A stretch of DNA of 64,000 nt from Antitrichia curtipendula (GCA_951230915.1 OX579633.1:4030001-4094000), one strand, 5' to 3'; shown: positions 22,886-36,224, counted from the first letter of the stretch. The notes: generated by a model from the sequence alone, not told the origin. Program-made: numbers and translations.

Positions 22886-23678
22886 TCTAGAATCGGCATC
22901 CAAAAACAACATCCAAAACCAGCTACTAGAACCAACATATCGAACCAGCATTAGACCAGCATCAGAACCAACATAAAATAATAATAATAATAATCAAAGA
23001 ATTAATTAATTAAAAAAAATTAGTAACCAGCCTTCCAGCCAGCCAACCGGGAGGTAGGCAAGCTCGGTGGTCCAACAGCCGGGGTCCAGATTGGGCTCCC
23101 CTCTTTAAACTCGTTTTCTTTGGTTTTCAGGTTCTCTCAAATTAAAACACAACAAAAGAATGTTGGACTAACCTATTGCTAGCTAAGGATGGAGTAGGAT
23201 TAGGGTCAAAAAATACAAAAGGGAGGAGGAAAAAGAGAGTGGAACACCATCGTACTTGCACACAAAAATAGCTTCCCTCTCACCCTCACACCTACACACA
23301 ATGGAAGGTGATTAGGGAAGGAGGAGAAGAAGTAGGCAAGAGAAGGTGAGAGACGATAAATAGTGACCTAGGCTTAAGCTAGGTAGGCTTTAGGGAGAAA
23401 TCTTGGGAATTTGTAGTGACCATTGAGAGAAGGATTAGAATGACACAAAGGCAAAATTGTGTAAGAGGGTAGGAGGGACATTAAAACCTCCTTGGAGTTT
23501 GAGTCTATAGTTGTAAGACATCCATAAAAGCTTAGGTGGAATAGTACTAGTGTAGAAGAAGAAAGGGAGAAAGAAAAGGAAGGAGGAAGGGAAAGAGGGA
23601 AGTTAGATTGCAAGGGTGTAACATTTTCTCAAATTAAGCCGTGAGCTTGGAAAAAATAAAACAAAACAAAAGGTTACC

Positions 23679-23753
23679 ATGGAGCATGAGGATGTATACA
23701 TGGACGTGGACGAAGTGATTTCCGTAACCGGCAGTGAAGAGATGAGTTTTTGA
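23679..23753 (+). pseudogene. Exon 1 equivalent in MULE-family copy 2
   Basis: ATG-initiated acidic ORF (MEHEDVYMDVDEVISVTGSE...) of 24 codons to TGA, at the place of exon 1 in copy 1. The endings align as VISVTGSEE against TIDILDTEV. Where copy 1 has GAG followed by GTATGA, this copy has GAG followed by ATGAGT, consistent with a G-to-A loss of the splice donor. The homology call rests on position and weak similarity. Confidence 0.4.
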
Positions 23754-25075
23754 ATTAAACTTTGGTGCTTTTTTCCCTAATTAATGTTGATTTTCTTAAT
23801 CAGCCCTTTAAGCGTGATTAGCAAGTCGTGATTAGTGCAAAGTAAGAGTTTAGATTCAAAAGTTTCTAGATTAGGGATAGAGGTTTCCAAAAACATATTA
23901 CACTTAGGATTTGGCTTCAAATCGACCATGTTAGGATAAGTGAAGTAGTAGGGGGAAAACGGGGGAATTGAATTAAAATTTCATCCAAAAAGAACCATGG
24001 ACGGAAATTAGGGATTTAGATTAGAAAGAGAATCTAGGATTTAAACTAGGAATTAATTAGCAGTTAAAAACTAGAATCAAATTAAAGTTTTAATGGTAAA
24101 AATTAAACTCTAAGTTAAAAATCTAGATTTAACTTTGGAAAGTAAAACGGTTAGAGTTAATTTGGAAGTGTAATCTAGGAGTCAAATTCTCAAGTCAAAT
24201 CTTAGGGTAGGTTAAGAGTAAAAGTTTAGAGTTAATTAGGAGTCAAAAATCCGATTAGAAAATAGAAATTAAAAGTAAAGATTCTAGGGTAAAACTTAGA
24301 AGTTAAAATTTAAAATTAGGTTAGAAAGTAAAGACTTAGAGTTAAAAGTCAAAAGTTAAAATTAAATTTAGAGGTTAAGTTTTAGAGTCAATTGAGAAGC
24401 AAAAAGTTAGAGTAAAATCAACGTTCAAAGTATAAGTAAAAATTAGAAGTAGAAGTTAAATTGTAGAGTTAATTCTAGAAGTAAAAACCTAGGGTTAAAA
24501 GTCAAAAGATAGAGTTAAACTTTGAGGGTAAATTCTAGAGTTAATTTAGGAGTAAAAAACGAGAGTAAAGGTCAAAACATAGAGTCAAATTTGAAAGTTA
24601 AAATTTAGAGTTAATACTAAGGAGTAAAAATCTAGAGTTACATTTGGAGGTTGAAAATTAGAGTAAAAGTTGAGCTTTAGGATTAGTCTTTAGAAGTAGA
24701 ACTTCCAAGTGAAGTGTCAAAACACAAATATAGTCTTAAGGATTCATGGAAGGAACATAAGGGTTCCCCTTTCACATAGTTAGGGACGTTAGAAATGACG
24801 CCAACTACCCAGTCAACCCTAGATGTAGGATAGATAGTTAGGGAGTTAGAATTTCACTATCACCCCTAATCATTGCAGTTAGCCTGTGAATTACCCCATG
24901 CATTTCTAGTTATTTTCGATGCCCATCCACAACACTTAGGAAACGTTAGCAAAAAAGATCCATTGCTTGGAAGGCATAGTGGACCGCGTTCACAACACCC
25001 CCATATATTAAAAAGGTGGATAAAAGCATAGAACATGGTCGGTGTTCGCTTTATTACCAAGGGTGGATAATCTAG

Positions 25076-26220
25076 CGTCCATAGATGGGTAGGTAGGAAG
25101 TCAACGTAGGAGGATAAAGAATGTCAGCTGTCATTCTCTTGTCCTCTGATTTTGTTTCCTGGGGCCTTTTAGGATTTTCTTGGGTTTGTATTTAGGGGTT
25201 GATTTTCTTTTGAAGCCCCAAGTATTTTTTCTTGTGATTTTCAGCATTTGATAAATTCATTTAGATTTCCAATTCTTAAGCGTTGGTCTAAAAAGTCTCA
25301 ATTCTGGGTTGGTATGTTGGCAATGCTAGAACCATTGTTTAGTGTGGATAGTTGGTTTGCTGGTGTTGGAGTGGAGGAAGAGTCCCCCGGATTCTGTTTG
25401 GATCTAGTTTTGAAAGTATGAGAAGGTGGTTATGAGACTTTGTGTACTAGGAGGAAGTTCTTAACTACTGCGGTTCCTTGGATGTCTTCTGAATGGGAAA
25501 GTCGTTCCTAGATTAGGTGTGTTCTACAGAGTAGAAGGGCACATGCTAATTGAAGTTTTGATGAGATCTAGTTGTACCCGAGAGAGAGGAATGAGAAAGT
25601 AGTTGGGATCTTTTAATTATCCGGTTACCAGTCCCAACTTGTAGGACTAATTCTGAATAGATCTGTCATTGTAGTTCTAAGAGAACTAAAGAGGTTTCTG
25701 AGTTACCTATGGATAAGGATTAGGTTCCGGATCCGTTGTGAAGAATAATCTGAGTCCAATTCTTTTCCGTGTTAGTTGTTGTTTTCTTTAGTGAGTCTTC
25801 ATTCACTCTAATCCTTTAAAAGGTAGGGTATACGTTCCCTTCTTTAAGCCCAAGAGCGGACTCTTTGATATAGAGGTTAAACTATTAAATTGGTTACTTT
25901 GGTTACTGGATCCGGAACTAGATCTAGGAGAGGCACAAGATAATGACACTCTTCTATGTCTAGCTGTAGTATAATGATTTGTATGAGTTGAGAGAAAGAA
26001 GTTGTTTTTTTGGGAACACAAATAAGGAATTATAGTTTCAGGTTTTCAGTTCTGGATTCTTTTGTCTTGGGTTTGTATTCCGCATTATGTTCCGGTAATT
26101 TTGAGGAAATTACGAGTGAAATCCTTTGGGAATGATACACGAGTCATCTAAGGTGTTTTACACCATTTTAACACCTAAAAGGAGGATTTGTGCTTCCTTG
26201 TGCTACGACAAAATCAAACC
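25076..26220. other. Gene-free stretch, moderately AT-rich
   Basis: Less AT-rich than the following DNA. It contains GT-rich text around 25,260-25,760 that could be decayed coding sequence of a mobile element, but no frame stays open and no motif was recognised. Confidence 0.3.
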
Positions 26221-29200
26221 AGGAAAGACATCACTATGAAATTTGTAAGACGCAACGCTGGTGCTCAACGTGAAGTGCAAATCCAAAGTACATTGACGCA
26301 ACAAGAGAGACAAAGTGACTTCCGTTGTGAACGAACATCACATAAAAATTGAACTTTCATCCATAGTCTAAGACCGCCACCCAACTTTGTTCATCCCACC
26401 CAAAAAACTAATAGGTTGTAAATTGAACCTATTGAGAATAAATACCTTGGATCCATATCTTTGACCGTATCTTAGGTCTAATTTTTTCAAATATGAGGTA
26501 TCATTGACCTGGGTATATTACTTCTAAGTGCATATACCTTAATTTCAACACCCTATATTACCTCTAAGTTTTTTCTAATTTTTGGGCACTATGAAATAAT
26601 AACTCCCTTCATTATGTTGCACATTGTTTGTTAATAAATTCTAAGTGAACCACCCCCACCCCCCGAGGACTAAACATAGAAAATATAAGGGTCAAATTAT
26701 TATAATTGATATGTTCCTGACATGTACATGTCCAAATTTCTTGAATGTGGTTGTTTCCACTACTTAAGGTCTTCAGCAATACGTAATTGCAAACACTTGT
26801 ACAAGTATTTACAAATGTAAGTACTTGTATAAGTGCTTACAAGTACAAATACTTTTGCAAGATGGATATCCATAACAACAAATTCATTCATACTTTGAAT
26901 TATAGCTTCAAAGAGTTGAAGCTTCTTCTAGTTTAAACATGGATCAATAATATTTTAAAATAGACATGGCCACATTTTTCTATATACTTTAATGGCATGG
27001 TATTAATTTACAATTGTTATGAGTGAAATGATTTGAAGCATTTGGAATGAAAATTTTCATACATTCATTAAATATGGGAGTACGTGTCATTACCCATTTT
27101 TTTTGAAATAACAATATATAAATAGCTAAGACCTACAACTGTGAATTCTAATCCATAAATGCACATATGAATAAGAAATTAAATTTTTTTCATTTTTTTT
27201 TCCATTATTTTTTCATTTTTTCATTTTTTTTTCACAAAGTCTTCCATATTTTTTAAATTTTGGATTTCCCACTAGCAGAAAAATATGTTGTAAATGATTG
27301 TTTATAATGTCAGAAAAATGTCCACAGTGAGTCATTTGGAATCATTGTGGACAATTTCCAATCATTTAGGACAAGTTTTCTACTAGTGTCTTAAAAGTGG
27401 TTACTCCAATAGGTTGGAGTATATTTGTGAGAAATCAACGAGATTGTCATCTAATGGCCTAGATTTGAATTCTAAGAGGCTTGTAATCATGTTGATGGGT
27501 GCAATCTCTATACTAAGGTAACTCAACCTGTCATTACATGGCAGCCAGCTCATTACAGGCAAAATTATACTAATGGTGTACATTCCAGTTTAGAAATGTG
27601 CACCACTAGAAGAATTATGACTGAAATGGGTTGGTTCCCATTTTGCCTGTTATAGGCTGAGTTATCTTAAGCTAAATGATAAGAGATGTTCTAGTATAGT
27701 TGTAGTAAAGGCTAAGTAATCCCCGTCTTTCCTTTTGTGAGCAAATTGTATGATGAAATTACTATATTGCTTTGTATTGGAATTCTCTAGTTTTGTAGAG
27801 AGTGAAATTGTAGTAGTTGAAATAGGTACTTAATTATTTTGAAGTTTCAGAGACTTTCCTATTGAAAAATGCAATTGGAGGATAAAAAAAATAATGAAAT
27901 TTACAATCACAGGGATAAGACTAAATTAATTGTCATAGGTCTCTAAAATTACTATAAATAATACATTTTTTTTTATTTTTTTGAAATTTTTTGGTAAAAA
28001 GATTTTGAATTTTTTGTTTGTTTGGGGCTTTAGGCTTACATGCTAGCGTCATTGATGTAGCAATATGTAGATCCATAGTATGATCTAGGTAGAAGTTCAT
28101 ATTGAGGCGCTTGAATTTTTATGATAAAAATGCATACTACGGCTGTGCAATTTTGTAATAAATGCATGAGACATGTATACTTGTAACTATGAGTGGGTTT
28201 TTTTGCAATTGACAAAGCATGACAAAGCATGACCAAGCCCATCAAAAAATTACGATCAACAAAAATTAAATAATCAATGCAAAGATCGATTAGAATGGCC
28301 AAATGATAATGAATGTAATCAGTCACTCATTCAACAAATAATGCCACACATTTTATTTAGGATTTCATTAAAAATGGTGTGTAGTATTAAACGCCACGTT
28401 TGAATCATTGTTTCCACCTAGCATTTATCGGATTCCAAAGTGTGTTTTGCTCATCTAAGTGAAACTAGTTGAGAACACTAGAGTTATTTTAATCATGAGG
28501 TCATTGATTGGTCAAAACAAATGGAATAATTGGAAACGTGACCACTTTAATGCCTAGTTTAGTATGATGCCCACGTATCAAACTCATAGAGCTCTATTCT
28601 GCTAAACAATATAGCCAGAACAATGACTCGAGATTTGTTTGGATCTTTTGGCCAGGTCTCTGTGGCCTTGAATTTGTATTATTGTTAGCTAATTTTTAAA
28701 GCGTTTTATTTTACATTGTCCAATGTTTAAATTTGAGTTTCCTTGTACCTATTCAAAGTACTTGTGAATGGGTTGTCAATGATTAAAAAAGAAGTCCAGG
28801 TTCTAATCATAAACTGGTGGAAAGTTAGAATTTTATTTGGAAGGGCAGTACGCGTAGTGGACTTAGGGTGCTCTTACATCAGCCATCTGGTGCTTTTTAG
28901 ATGTCAGATCTTGCTTTTAACAACTTCATCAATCTCAAAATTGATATGATTCAATCTAGCCTTGATAAATGACATTCAATAGTTGGCCAAGCCTCTGATC
29001 ACCCAAATCTCAATAACTTATTCTCCAATTGCAGCAGACTTCACTCTGATGAGCAATTTGGAGACAGAATGATTCAGACTCTTGAGCTAAGCTGAGCTCT
29101 TCAAATTCCTCACTGACAACTTCTTGCACTCAGAAATAACTTATATTATTTTAATACATACAACTTCACAACTTCCCCCATGGTCTCTGGCTCACCTGCA

Positions 29201-29918
29201 GTGTTTCCAAAAGGTCAGTAAATTCATTTGTTAAAAAAGAAAAGAGAGTCAGTAAACTTGCAATAATTTTGCAACAAGTTCAAACAATTATGTTTGCTTG
29301 TATGATAGAACGTCTATTACATATTGAAGATTGTGGTAGGGTGGGTGGAGAGTAGACCCAAGATAGCTCAACTTAGGATCCCACCAAAAAATTTCAACAA
29401 ATATAAGGAAAAATTGAATTAATTATTAAAAAAATTAAAAAATACATCCACTTCTTGATTGTATTGTTTCTCTAATTTCTAACCTTTGCCAAGAAAGATG
29501 ACTCACCATTTCAACACTATTATAATTTTGGAGGTTTGGAGGTCTGCATGCAATATAACATTGTATAACTAGGCAATGGTCCTTCTTATGTTAGAAATGT
29601 ATTATACTTTGCTAGATACTTAAAACGGATTTATTAGTTACCCCCCTCAAGTTTCAAGGCCTTTTTTCCATCAAAATCCACTCAAAATTATCATTTCTAT
29701 TGCAAAGAGTAAATTTTTATTTATTTATTTATTTATATTTATTTTTACATATGTAACCATCAGATCTTGCACTAGATTAGTGGAAGAATGTGAAGAAGAA
29801 TTTTTCAGAAACTTTGACTGTATAGATTGCAAGATATTTGCATTTAAAGTGAAGAAAACAAGTTCTTGTGTGCACCTTGTTTGACTATATTTTTTTACTT
29901 GAATATTCTTAGCGTGAA
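26221..29918. other. Gene-free AT-rich stretch
   Basis: Long AT-rich DNA with poly-T runs (27,180-27,230, 27,965) and a C-rich pocket near 26,650. Around 26,790-26,860 short words (ACTTGTACAAGT, ACTTGTATAAGT) repeat locally and are self-complementary. No gene was supported; the 96-codon minus-strand ORF at 28,036-28,326 is unrecognised. Confidence 0.35.
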
Positions 29919-30549
29919 TTTTAAGCACTAATGATTTTGAATTTCTAATTTTATATGTTGAATGTTGAAGACTTGAGTTGAAAATCTAGGAAAAATAATT
30001 CAAAAAACACAAATTTAATTTTCACTTAGTAAAAAAATTGTTAAACAAAAATAGGTTAAAGATTGAAGAAAATACTAAACCATTAATAGTTCTAAGATGG
30101 AATTATAATACACTTGTCTCAATAGTAAGATTGTTCTGGCAAGAGATCTTAACCTTGCAAAATCCTTCTTTTTTAATATTGTGAAATTGAGATAAAAAAT
30201 GAATCTTCTAAGTTGTTTTTTCTAGAAGATGCTTAGATTGCCCAATAAACAAATTTGTCCATATCTTTTACATCACTAATCCAAATGGAATGAATAAAAG
30301 CTTTCAACATAGATAAAATACGATCTATAATAAAGTTAAAATTTTATTTTATTTCCCTTTCCAAACTAAAGTTTGGACTTACTGTGACATAACTTTTGCT
30401 TCTGGGCACCAATTGAAATAAAAATTATATTCCTAGAAAGCTAATATATTTACAAAAAGTTTAAAAAAATCACAACAAATATTGAAACTGGAGGAGCTTG
30501 TCCAAAATCCATTTTGTCTCCCAAGGGGACAATGGACTTTAGGGGTTAA
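29919..30549 (+). mobile_element. Dispersed repeat J, copy 1
   Basis: Similar over about 500 bp to 33,136-33,720 in the same orientation, with shared landmarks ACTAAACCATTAATAG, AGAAGATGCTTAGA and AAGCTAATNTNATTT. The right end (ACTTTAGGGGTTAA, TTAA at 30,546-30,549) matches the ends of the TTAA element family, so J may be another subfamily. The left end is not clear. Confidence 0.55.
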
Positions 30550-30608
30550 TTCAAGGATTGGAGGTGGCTGAGGACCCATATAAAACAATTTTGTTCTCTA
30601 CACAAGTT
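30550..30608. other. Short gene-free spacer
   Basis: Sequence between repeat J and the hairpin at 30,609. No feature seen. Confidence 0.3.
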
Positions 30609-30765
30609 TTCTTTTCAAGGATGCCAGAGGGCCCCCTTCCTCATTGGTAAACAATGTTACGAAGGTCGAAGCATCTAGACCTTTTGTACCTTTTGTGTAT
30701 ATTGCCAATGTGACATAACATTGTTTACTAGTGAAGGAGGGACCCTTTTTTGCATGTTTGGAAAA
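30609..30765. repeat. Hairpin with about 30-bp core arms
   Basis: Arms at 30,629-30,659 (GGGCCCCCTTCCTCATTGGT onward) and 30,716-30,745 are near-perfect reverse complements around a 56-base loop. The loop itself holds a small GGTC...GACC stem. Weaker pairing extends outward to about 30,609 and 30,765. The geometry resembles a small-RNA precursor or a mini-foldback transposon. No known small RNA was recognised. Confidence 0.65.
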
Positions 30766-31616
30766 GAGAACCCTACAATGAACAAAATTGTCTTATATGA
30801 CTTCTCAATGAATCTCAACAAATCCCAACAAATCCCAATCTTTTGATTAATTGATAAGTCCCTCATTTTACCTCGCATGTTGGAGTACTGAGTTGGACAA
30901 CAAAAGAGGAAAGGCAGCACTGCAGTAATCGTCAATAATAGTAAATACCGATACTTGCATCCAATTGGATATCAATAATTATTGTGAACAGAAAAAGGGA
31001 CAAATGAGTATTAAAGATCTAGGTTTGTAAATCATCAAATTTTCTAAATAAGATGATCTGAAAATCAAAATAAAATGTTTTCAAAATTCAAGTATGATCA
31101 TTTTTAAATTTTTTTATCAAAACATTCATAGATTCAAATTAAAAAGTTCATGGATCCAAATCAGAATGTTTGTAAATCCAAAAATCTAATGACTCATTCT
31201 GCGGAGATTTGTACAATACATTAAAATTTCAACCTATATTAATGTGATAGGATGTATCTTTATTTAACCCTTTAGTAACTAGTTGACCACATTTTGGGCG
31301 ATTTATGGACTCTATGTTTGTTGTAAGTCAAATTACATCTAATTTGTAAACACCCAAAGAGGAACGGAGTTAGAGTATCTTTAGACGCTCACTTTAGACC
31401 AAATTGTTTGACAAGGCATGCAATAATGTGTGAGCTATGCTAGTTTGAATGAATTTGTGCTGGCCAAGAAAGTGTACAAATAAGCTTCAATCTAGGCAAA
31501 TCTATCACGAGCCATGAAGGCAATAATGTTGCTTGGCAAGCCCACTACCGTCTAATCCATGAAATCCAAGGATGTACAGTGGGCTACCGATCAAAATGTC
31601 GTTTTCGAATTCGCAG
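30766..31616. other. Gene-free AT-rich stretch
   Basis: No gene, repeat or recognisable motif. Immediately precedes the five-unit tandem array. Confidence 0.35.
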
Positions 31617-32504
31617 TGAGAAAAATTTCAGTACTGCCAACTTTGAAAGCCTCCCGAGAGTTCAAAAATTGGTGTTTTACCACGAAATTTTTACCACATA
31701 ATCGTCTTTAAGTTAATTATATGCATGACAAATTTCAAGGCCAAAAGGTTCACTGAAAAAAAGTTATTCAAAATCTACCAACATTGGTAGCTGTGGAAAT
31801 GTTTTCACTACTGCCAATTTTGACAGCCTCCCAAAGATTGAATTATTTTTTTTTGCCATGAAATTCTTGGAACAAAAACCTCTTTATGTTAATAACATAT
31901 TATAAAAATTTCAAGGCCAAAAGATTAATACAAAAAAAGATATTAACAATCTACCAACATGTGTCGTTTTGAGAAACAATTGTAAAAACCGTTTCACTAC
32001 TTCAACTTTGACACCCTTCCAAGGGCTGAAAAATTGCTTATTTACTATGAAATTTTTTCCACAAAGTTATTTCTGTGTTAGTAACATTTGTGACAAGTTT
32101 CAAAGCCAAAAAATTATACAAAAAAAAATATTCAAAATCTACCAACATGTGTAGCTGTGAAAAATCATTTCACTACTTTCAACTTTGACACCCTCCTAAG
32201 GGCTGCAATTTTACTTATTTATCATGAATTTTTTTGCACGAGATCCCCTCTATGCTAATAACATGTGTTCCAAATTTGAAGGTCAAAAGATATACACAAA
32301 AAAAGAAATCCACAATCTACCAACATGTGTAGTTGTGGGAAACAATGGGGGAGACCATTTCATTGCTTCTAACTTGACACCCTCCTGACGGTTGAGAAAT
32401 TGTCTATTTACCATGAAATTTTTGGCACAACATGCTCTTTATGTTAACAACATTCATGCCAAATTTCAAGGTCAAAAAATTTATACAAAAAAAAATATTT
32501 ACAA
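31617..32504 (+). repeat. Satellite-like tandem array, 5 units of 176-190 bp
   Basis: Homologous anchors (CACTACT with CAACTTTGACACCCTCC) lie at about 31,633, 31,810, 31,999, 32,175 and 32,365. Spacings are 177, 189, 176 and 190 bp. Each unit ends in AAATCTACCAACATGTGTAG or similar. The alternating spacing suggests a two-unit higher-order repeat. The last unit runs straight into the truncated TTAA element B. Confidence 0.85.
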
Positions 32505-33135
32505 TCTACATGCCTGAAAAATTTGAGATCATTTGAAATTGTACAACATATAGGAAAAAAATAGTAAGTAGAAAGAAGTAGAGACTGATTCAAAATACTA
32601 AATTGTCAACCATTTATTTATGGAATTGAAAAATGACAATCCCACTGGTTGTAATGTAGTAATAAAAAATCTAAACCTTATTTTGTTTAGTCTTCTCAAA
32701 AATGTTAAAAATTGAGTATAATAAATGACTTCAAAGTTTATTTTAGAATAGAGATTTCATAACTACTTGTAAACAATCCTCAACTAAAATTCTTTATAAC
32801 TTTCATCTCATTAATCAAAATGGAATGATTCAAAGTTTGCCGTGTACATAGAAATCTAAAGAACCAATTTCAAAATTTTATTTTTCAAAAAAGTGATTTT
32901 TAAAAAAGTTTATTTTTTATGCCCGGGCTATTCGCCGAGCAATGAAAACTACATATCATTCAATTAACTTTTTGACAATGTAGTCAAAAGTTATGAAAAT
33001 TGTTGGGCCTTAAAGCTACTCCAAGGAAAAATGTTGTGTTAAAATTTCAAATAAAAAAATAAAAATTCCATTCATAGTGAGCTGCCCAAAAATGCTATGT
33101 TGCTAAAAAGTGCACTTTGGTCCTTTAGGGATTAA
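32505..33135 (-). mobile_element. Truncated TTAA element B
   Basis: Reverse-oriented copy of the element A family ending in CCTTTAGGGATTAA (TTAA at 33,132-33,135), with TTGTACAACATATAGG, CTACTCCAAGG and GAGCTGCCCAAAAATGC landmarks. The other end is missing: family sequence stops at about 32,505 against the tandem array, so roughly 330 bp are lost. Confidence 0.75.
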
Positions 33136-33720
33136 ATCTTCTGAACTTCAAATTTTTGAACTATTGATTTTGATTTTCTATTTTTTTTCTATCGAAGAAT
33201 TGAGCTGAAAATCTAAAAATTAAAAAAAATTAAAAAAAGCATTAATTTTCACTCATTAAAAAATTGTTAAGTGGAAGTAAATTAAAGATTGAAGGAAAAA
33301 CTAAACCATTAATAGCTCTAATATGGAATTGAAACACAATAATTCCAATGGTGAGATTGTTCTAGTAAAAAAATTTAACCATGTCAAACAACTTTTCTTT
33401 TTAATTATAAAAATTCCATTCAAAAATGAAACCTATAAATTATTTTTTCAAGAAGATGCTTAGAGTGCCCCCAAAACAAGATTGTTTGTAACTTTTTCAT
33501 CACTAGTCCAAATATAATGAATCAAATTTTCAAATGTAGATAAAAATATAATATTTGAGAAAAAAATTAAGATTAAAAAAATTCAATTTTTTGTGATTTT
33601 TTGGGGGCTATCCCTTGAGATATTTTTTGGACTTTGGGTGGCATAGCTTTTCTTCCAAGCCTTGATTTAAAAAGAAAAATATTCTACCAAGCTAATCTGA
33701 TTTCCTATCTTCAAAAAAGG
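33136..33720 (+). mobile_element. Dispersed repeat J, copy 2
   Basis: Direct counterpart of 29,919-30,450 (see that entry), beginning exactly at the TTAA that ends element B. Its right end diverges from copy 1 near 33,720. Confidence 0.55.
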
Positions 33721-34330
33721 TTTCCAAAAATAATGTCAATAATTGAAATCACATTAGGCTATCTAAAATCCCCCAAATCCTCTACAAGGACTCTGGGATT
33801 TGAAGGATTAACATAGTTGGTAAAGATATTCATCAAGAGTAAAAATTTATAGCATTTTAGAATCAACCAGTGTAGTTGACACCAAATACTATTTTGAGTG
33901 TAGCTAATATTGTTGGTTGGAGTGAACCAACTCCTTGCTCGTCCCAGAGGAAAAATGTTGAAATTTTTTAATTTGCCACGCATGATAAAATTTGAAAATT
34001 TTGAATCTATTCATTAAGTTAGTTAGTTTGTTACATTGAGATTTCCTAAACCATGCATCCCCTGATCATGTTCTTGATACCATTGAAATGCTCTCTATGA
34101 GGAGGGGTGCATGCTAATTTGTAGTATTCTGAACTATAATGTGAAAATTATTGAATTTCAAAATTACTATTACTTTGGCAATTATTGTGACAATGACAAT
34201 GGCACAACACACACCAGTTCATATTTGCAATCAAAGCCCCCAAATTAGCTAAGAGAGCTGTAGAATTTATCAAGCACAAAATAGGGTGTCTTTCTTGTTA
34301 CATGCACCCCTGCGGAATGATTTTGGGGGA
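33721..34330. other. Gene-free AT-rich stretch
   Basis: Nothing recognised. Composition changes abruptly around 34,310-34,360 (GGGGGACGAGCGAGGGGGGC), where the low-copy island begins. Confidence 0.35.
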
Positions 34331-36224
34331 CGAGCGAGGGGGGCGGTTCACCCGGGCCCCATATTCAGTTGTTGGCATTTGTGAATAAAGGTCCAGTCAT
34401 ATAGTTTTCCCTAGGGTAAAAGCAAATAGTTAGGATGGACCCCATAAATAGGCGTGCCAGTATCCAGAGCCGCTGCAATGCAGTCGGGGACATTCTTCTC
34501 TTCAAAATTATTCTCTCAATAAATTTCACAGGTCAGTCCTGGAGTGAAATAACTGACAGCCACAGGTGCGCATATTTAGCAGCAGTAGACTTTACCGGTA
34601 ATCTGTAATTCCTTGAATAGTAAGATGATGGCCATTATTTCATTCTCAGCATTTTTCTCCGTAGAGTAGGAGGCCGGCAGTGGACTGTAGTAGCTCGCCA
34701 TGACGTCTGGCTTTACAGAATATCTAGCCTAATCAGCACTGGCACCACAGGGGCTACCCAAGTCAGGTCGTAGCATGAAGTGAGTCTAGATATACCAAAT
34801 CACCGCCAGTTGAGTGTGATGAGTACAGCACTACAGTGGCCTACAATACAGTAAGCTTAGACCTAGAATGAGAGGTAACACAAAACCCTGCTCATTGGCT
34901 CAAAACGTCACAACTCAGAAGTTTACCCCTGGAGGCAATTCAACTGAGGACAATAAGAGTCCCGATGGATGATTTTCTCTGAAATACGGAAAGCATCTAC
35001 GGTTCAATTCATTTTTGACTGAGTCACTATCACCTGGGCGGTGTCCTTCCAGGTCCAACTTACGTGATCGGGAGGAGAGTATCGGCCGAATAATTCACTT
35101 GCAGACACCCCTGTATGGAGCAGGAGTAGGTTTTGGTTGCATTCAAAACTGGTCTTGCAAAGACGAAGGTCTCACCAAACAAAAGCTGCTGATCTTGGGA
35201 ATACAGCCCCAGCGTATGACAATATGAATCTCGAGCGGAGGCTTCAATCGATCGCTGGGAACAAAAAATACAAATATGTGAACAAGCATTAGCAGTGAAC
35301 TTGAAGACTCAGAAGTCATTCTATATCTCTCGCTCGATTGGCTCTAGTGCACGGCAACTTGCAGCCTCAGAACTTTCAAACTCAAGCTGCACACCTTGAA
35401 TGCCGTCAGAGCGTTTCTGGTATTACGTTTCCACGGTCATTCTGCTAATGATGATGGTACAGCGCGCACACGTGTGGTCCAGTTGAGAGAGTGCTTTCAC
35501 TTTAGAGAAGATCACGTAGCCACTCACAGGGAGAACGCAAGAAATCCCTGATCCCAAAGCTGCGGGTATATTCAGTTCTTGTTTAAAAAGCACCTGCAAT
35601 ACCATCGCAGACGGAGTGTCTGGATGAAGAAAGGACACTAAGGTGTGCACACCTACAATCGATCCTAATTACGACTGACCATAGTTTCTCTTATTAAACA
35701 CAAATTCTGTTTATTAGGCCTTACTGGCAACAGATCCCAACGTACTTTAACATGCATTATTTGGACGAAGTATGAATTAAGTTATGAAGTTTTAAAGTAT
35801 TGTATTTAGGTGTACTAAAAAACCCCCACCAAACCCTCATACTTTCATTTCCGAATTGTGTACTTCTTGTCTGATCAATATCTAGGAAGAAGTGACTCCT
35901 TTTGATCCAAATGTAGGTATCAAATTTTGAGCAGCGTTGATTGTGGGTGTACACACGTTAAGCACACATAACGTTGAACGTATGTTCTAAGCCTTCTCAC
36001 CTGGACAAAACACTCGATAAGTCGTCACCGTAACTAAAGGTTAGTATTACCCCAATATGAGTACCTCCAGCGTAACCCCCGACGGGAATTAAAAGTGCAT
36101 TGCATAAGTGACTCCCATATTGACATCATTTGCTACTATACCATTGATCACTATGTCAATGAAGGTGGTGAACTTCTGTTTAGATGGCCATATAGCACCC
36201 CGATTAAAGATGCTCTTAGAGCGA
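34330..36224. other. Left part of the low-copy island, no gene recognised
   Basis: Markedly less AT-rich and without the dispersed repeats seen elsewhere. Short ORFs on both strands lack recognisable domains. If the miR529 primary transcript runs on the minus strand, this lies far downstream of the hairpins. Confidence 0.4.

Larger units (their letters stand above)
21170..25075 (+). mobile_element. MULE-family copy 2, transposase deleted
   Basis: Collinear with copy 1 from the AAAATCTCACTAAAAATTA block (21,285) through TGGCGCAATCTGTTCAA (21,662), the TATA box (21,839), GCTTTGAC modules (22,300-22,530), minisatellites (22,630-22,885), a short acidic ORF (23,679), an intron-like A/G/T-rich tract (23,760-24,720) and TCCATTGCTTGGAAGGC (24,959). 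The sequence leaves the family before the place where exon 2 starts in copy 1, so it keeps promoter and leader but no transposase. Outer limits are approximate. It would depend on another copy for movement. Confidence 0.6.
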
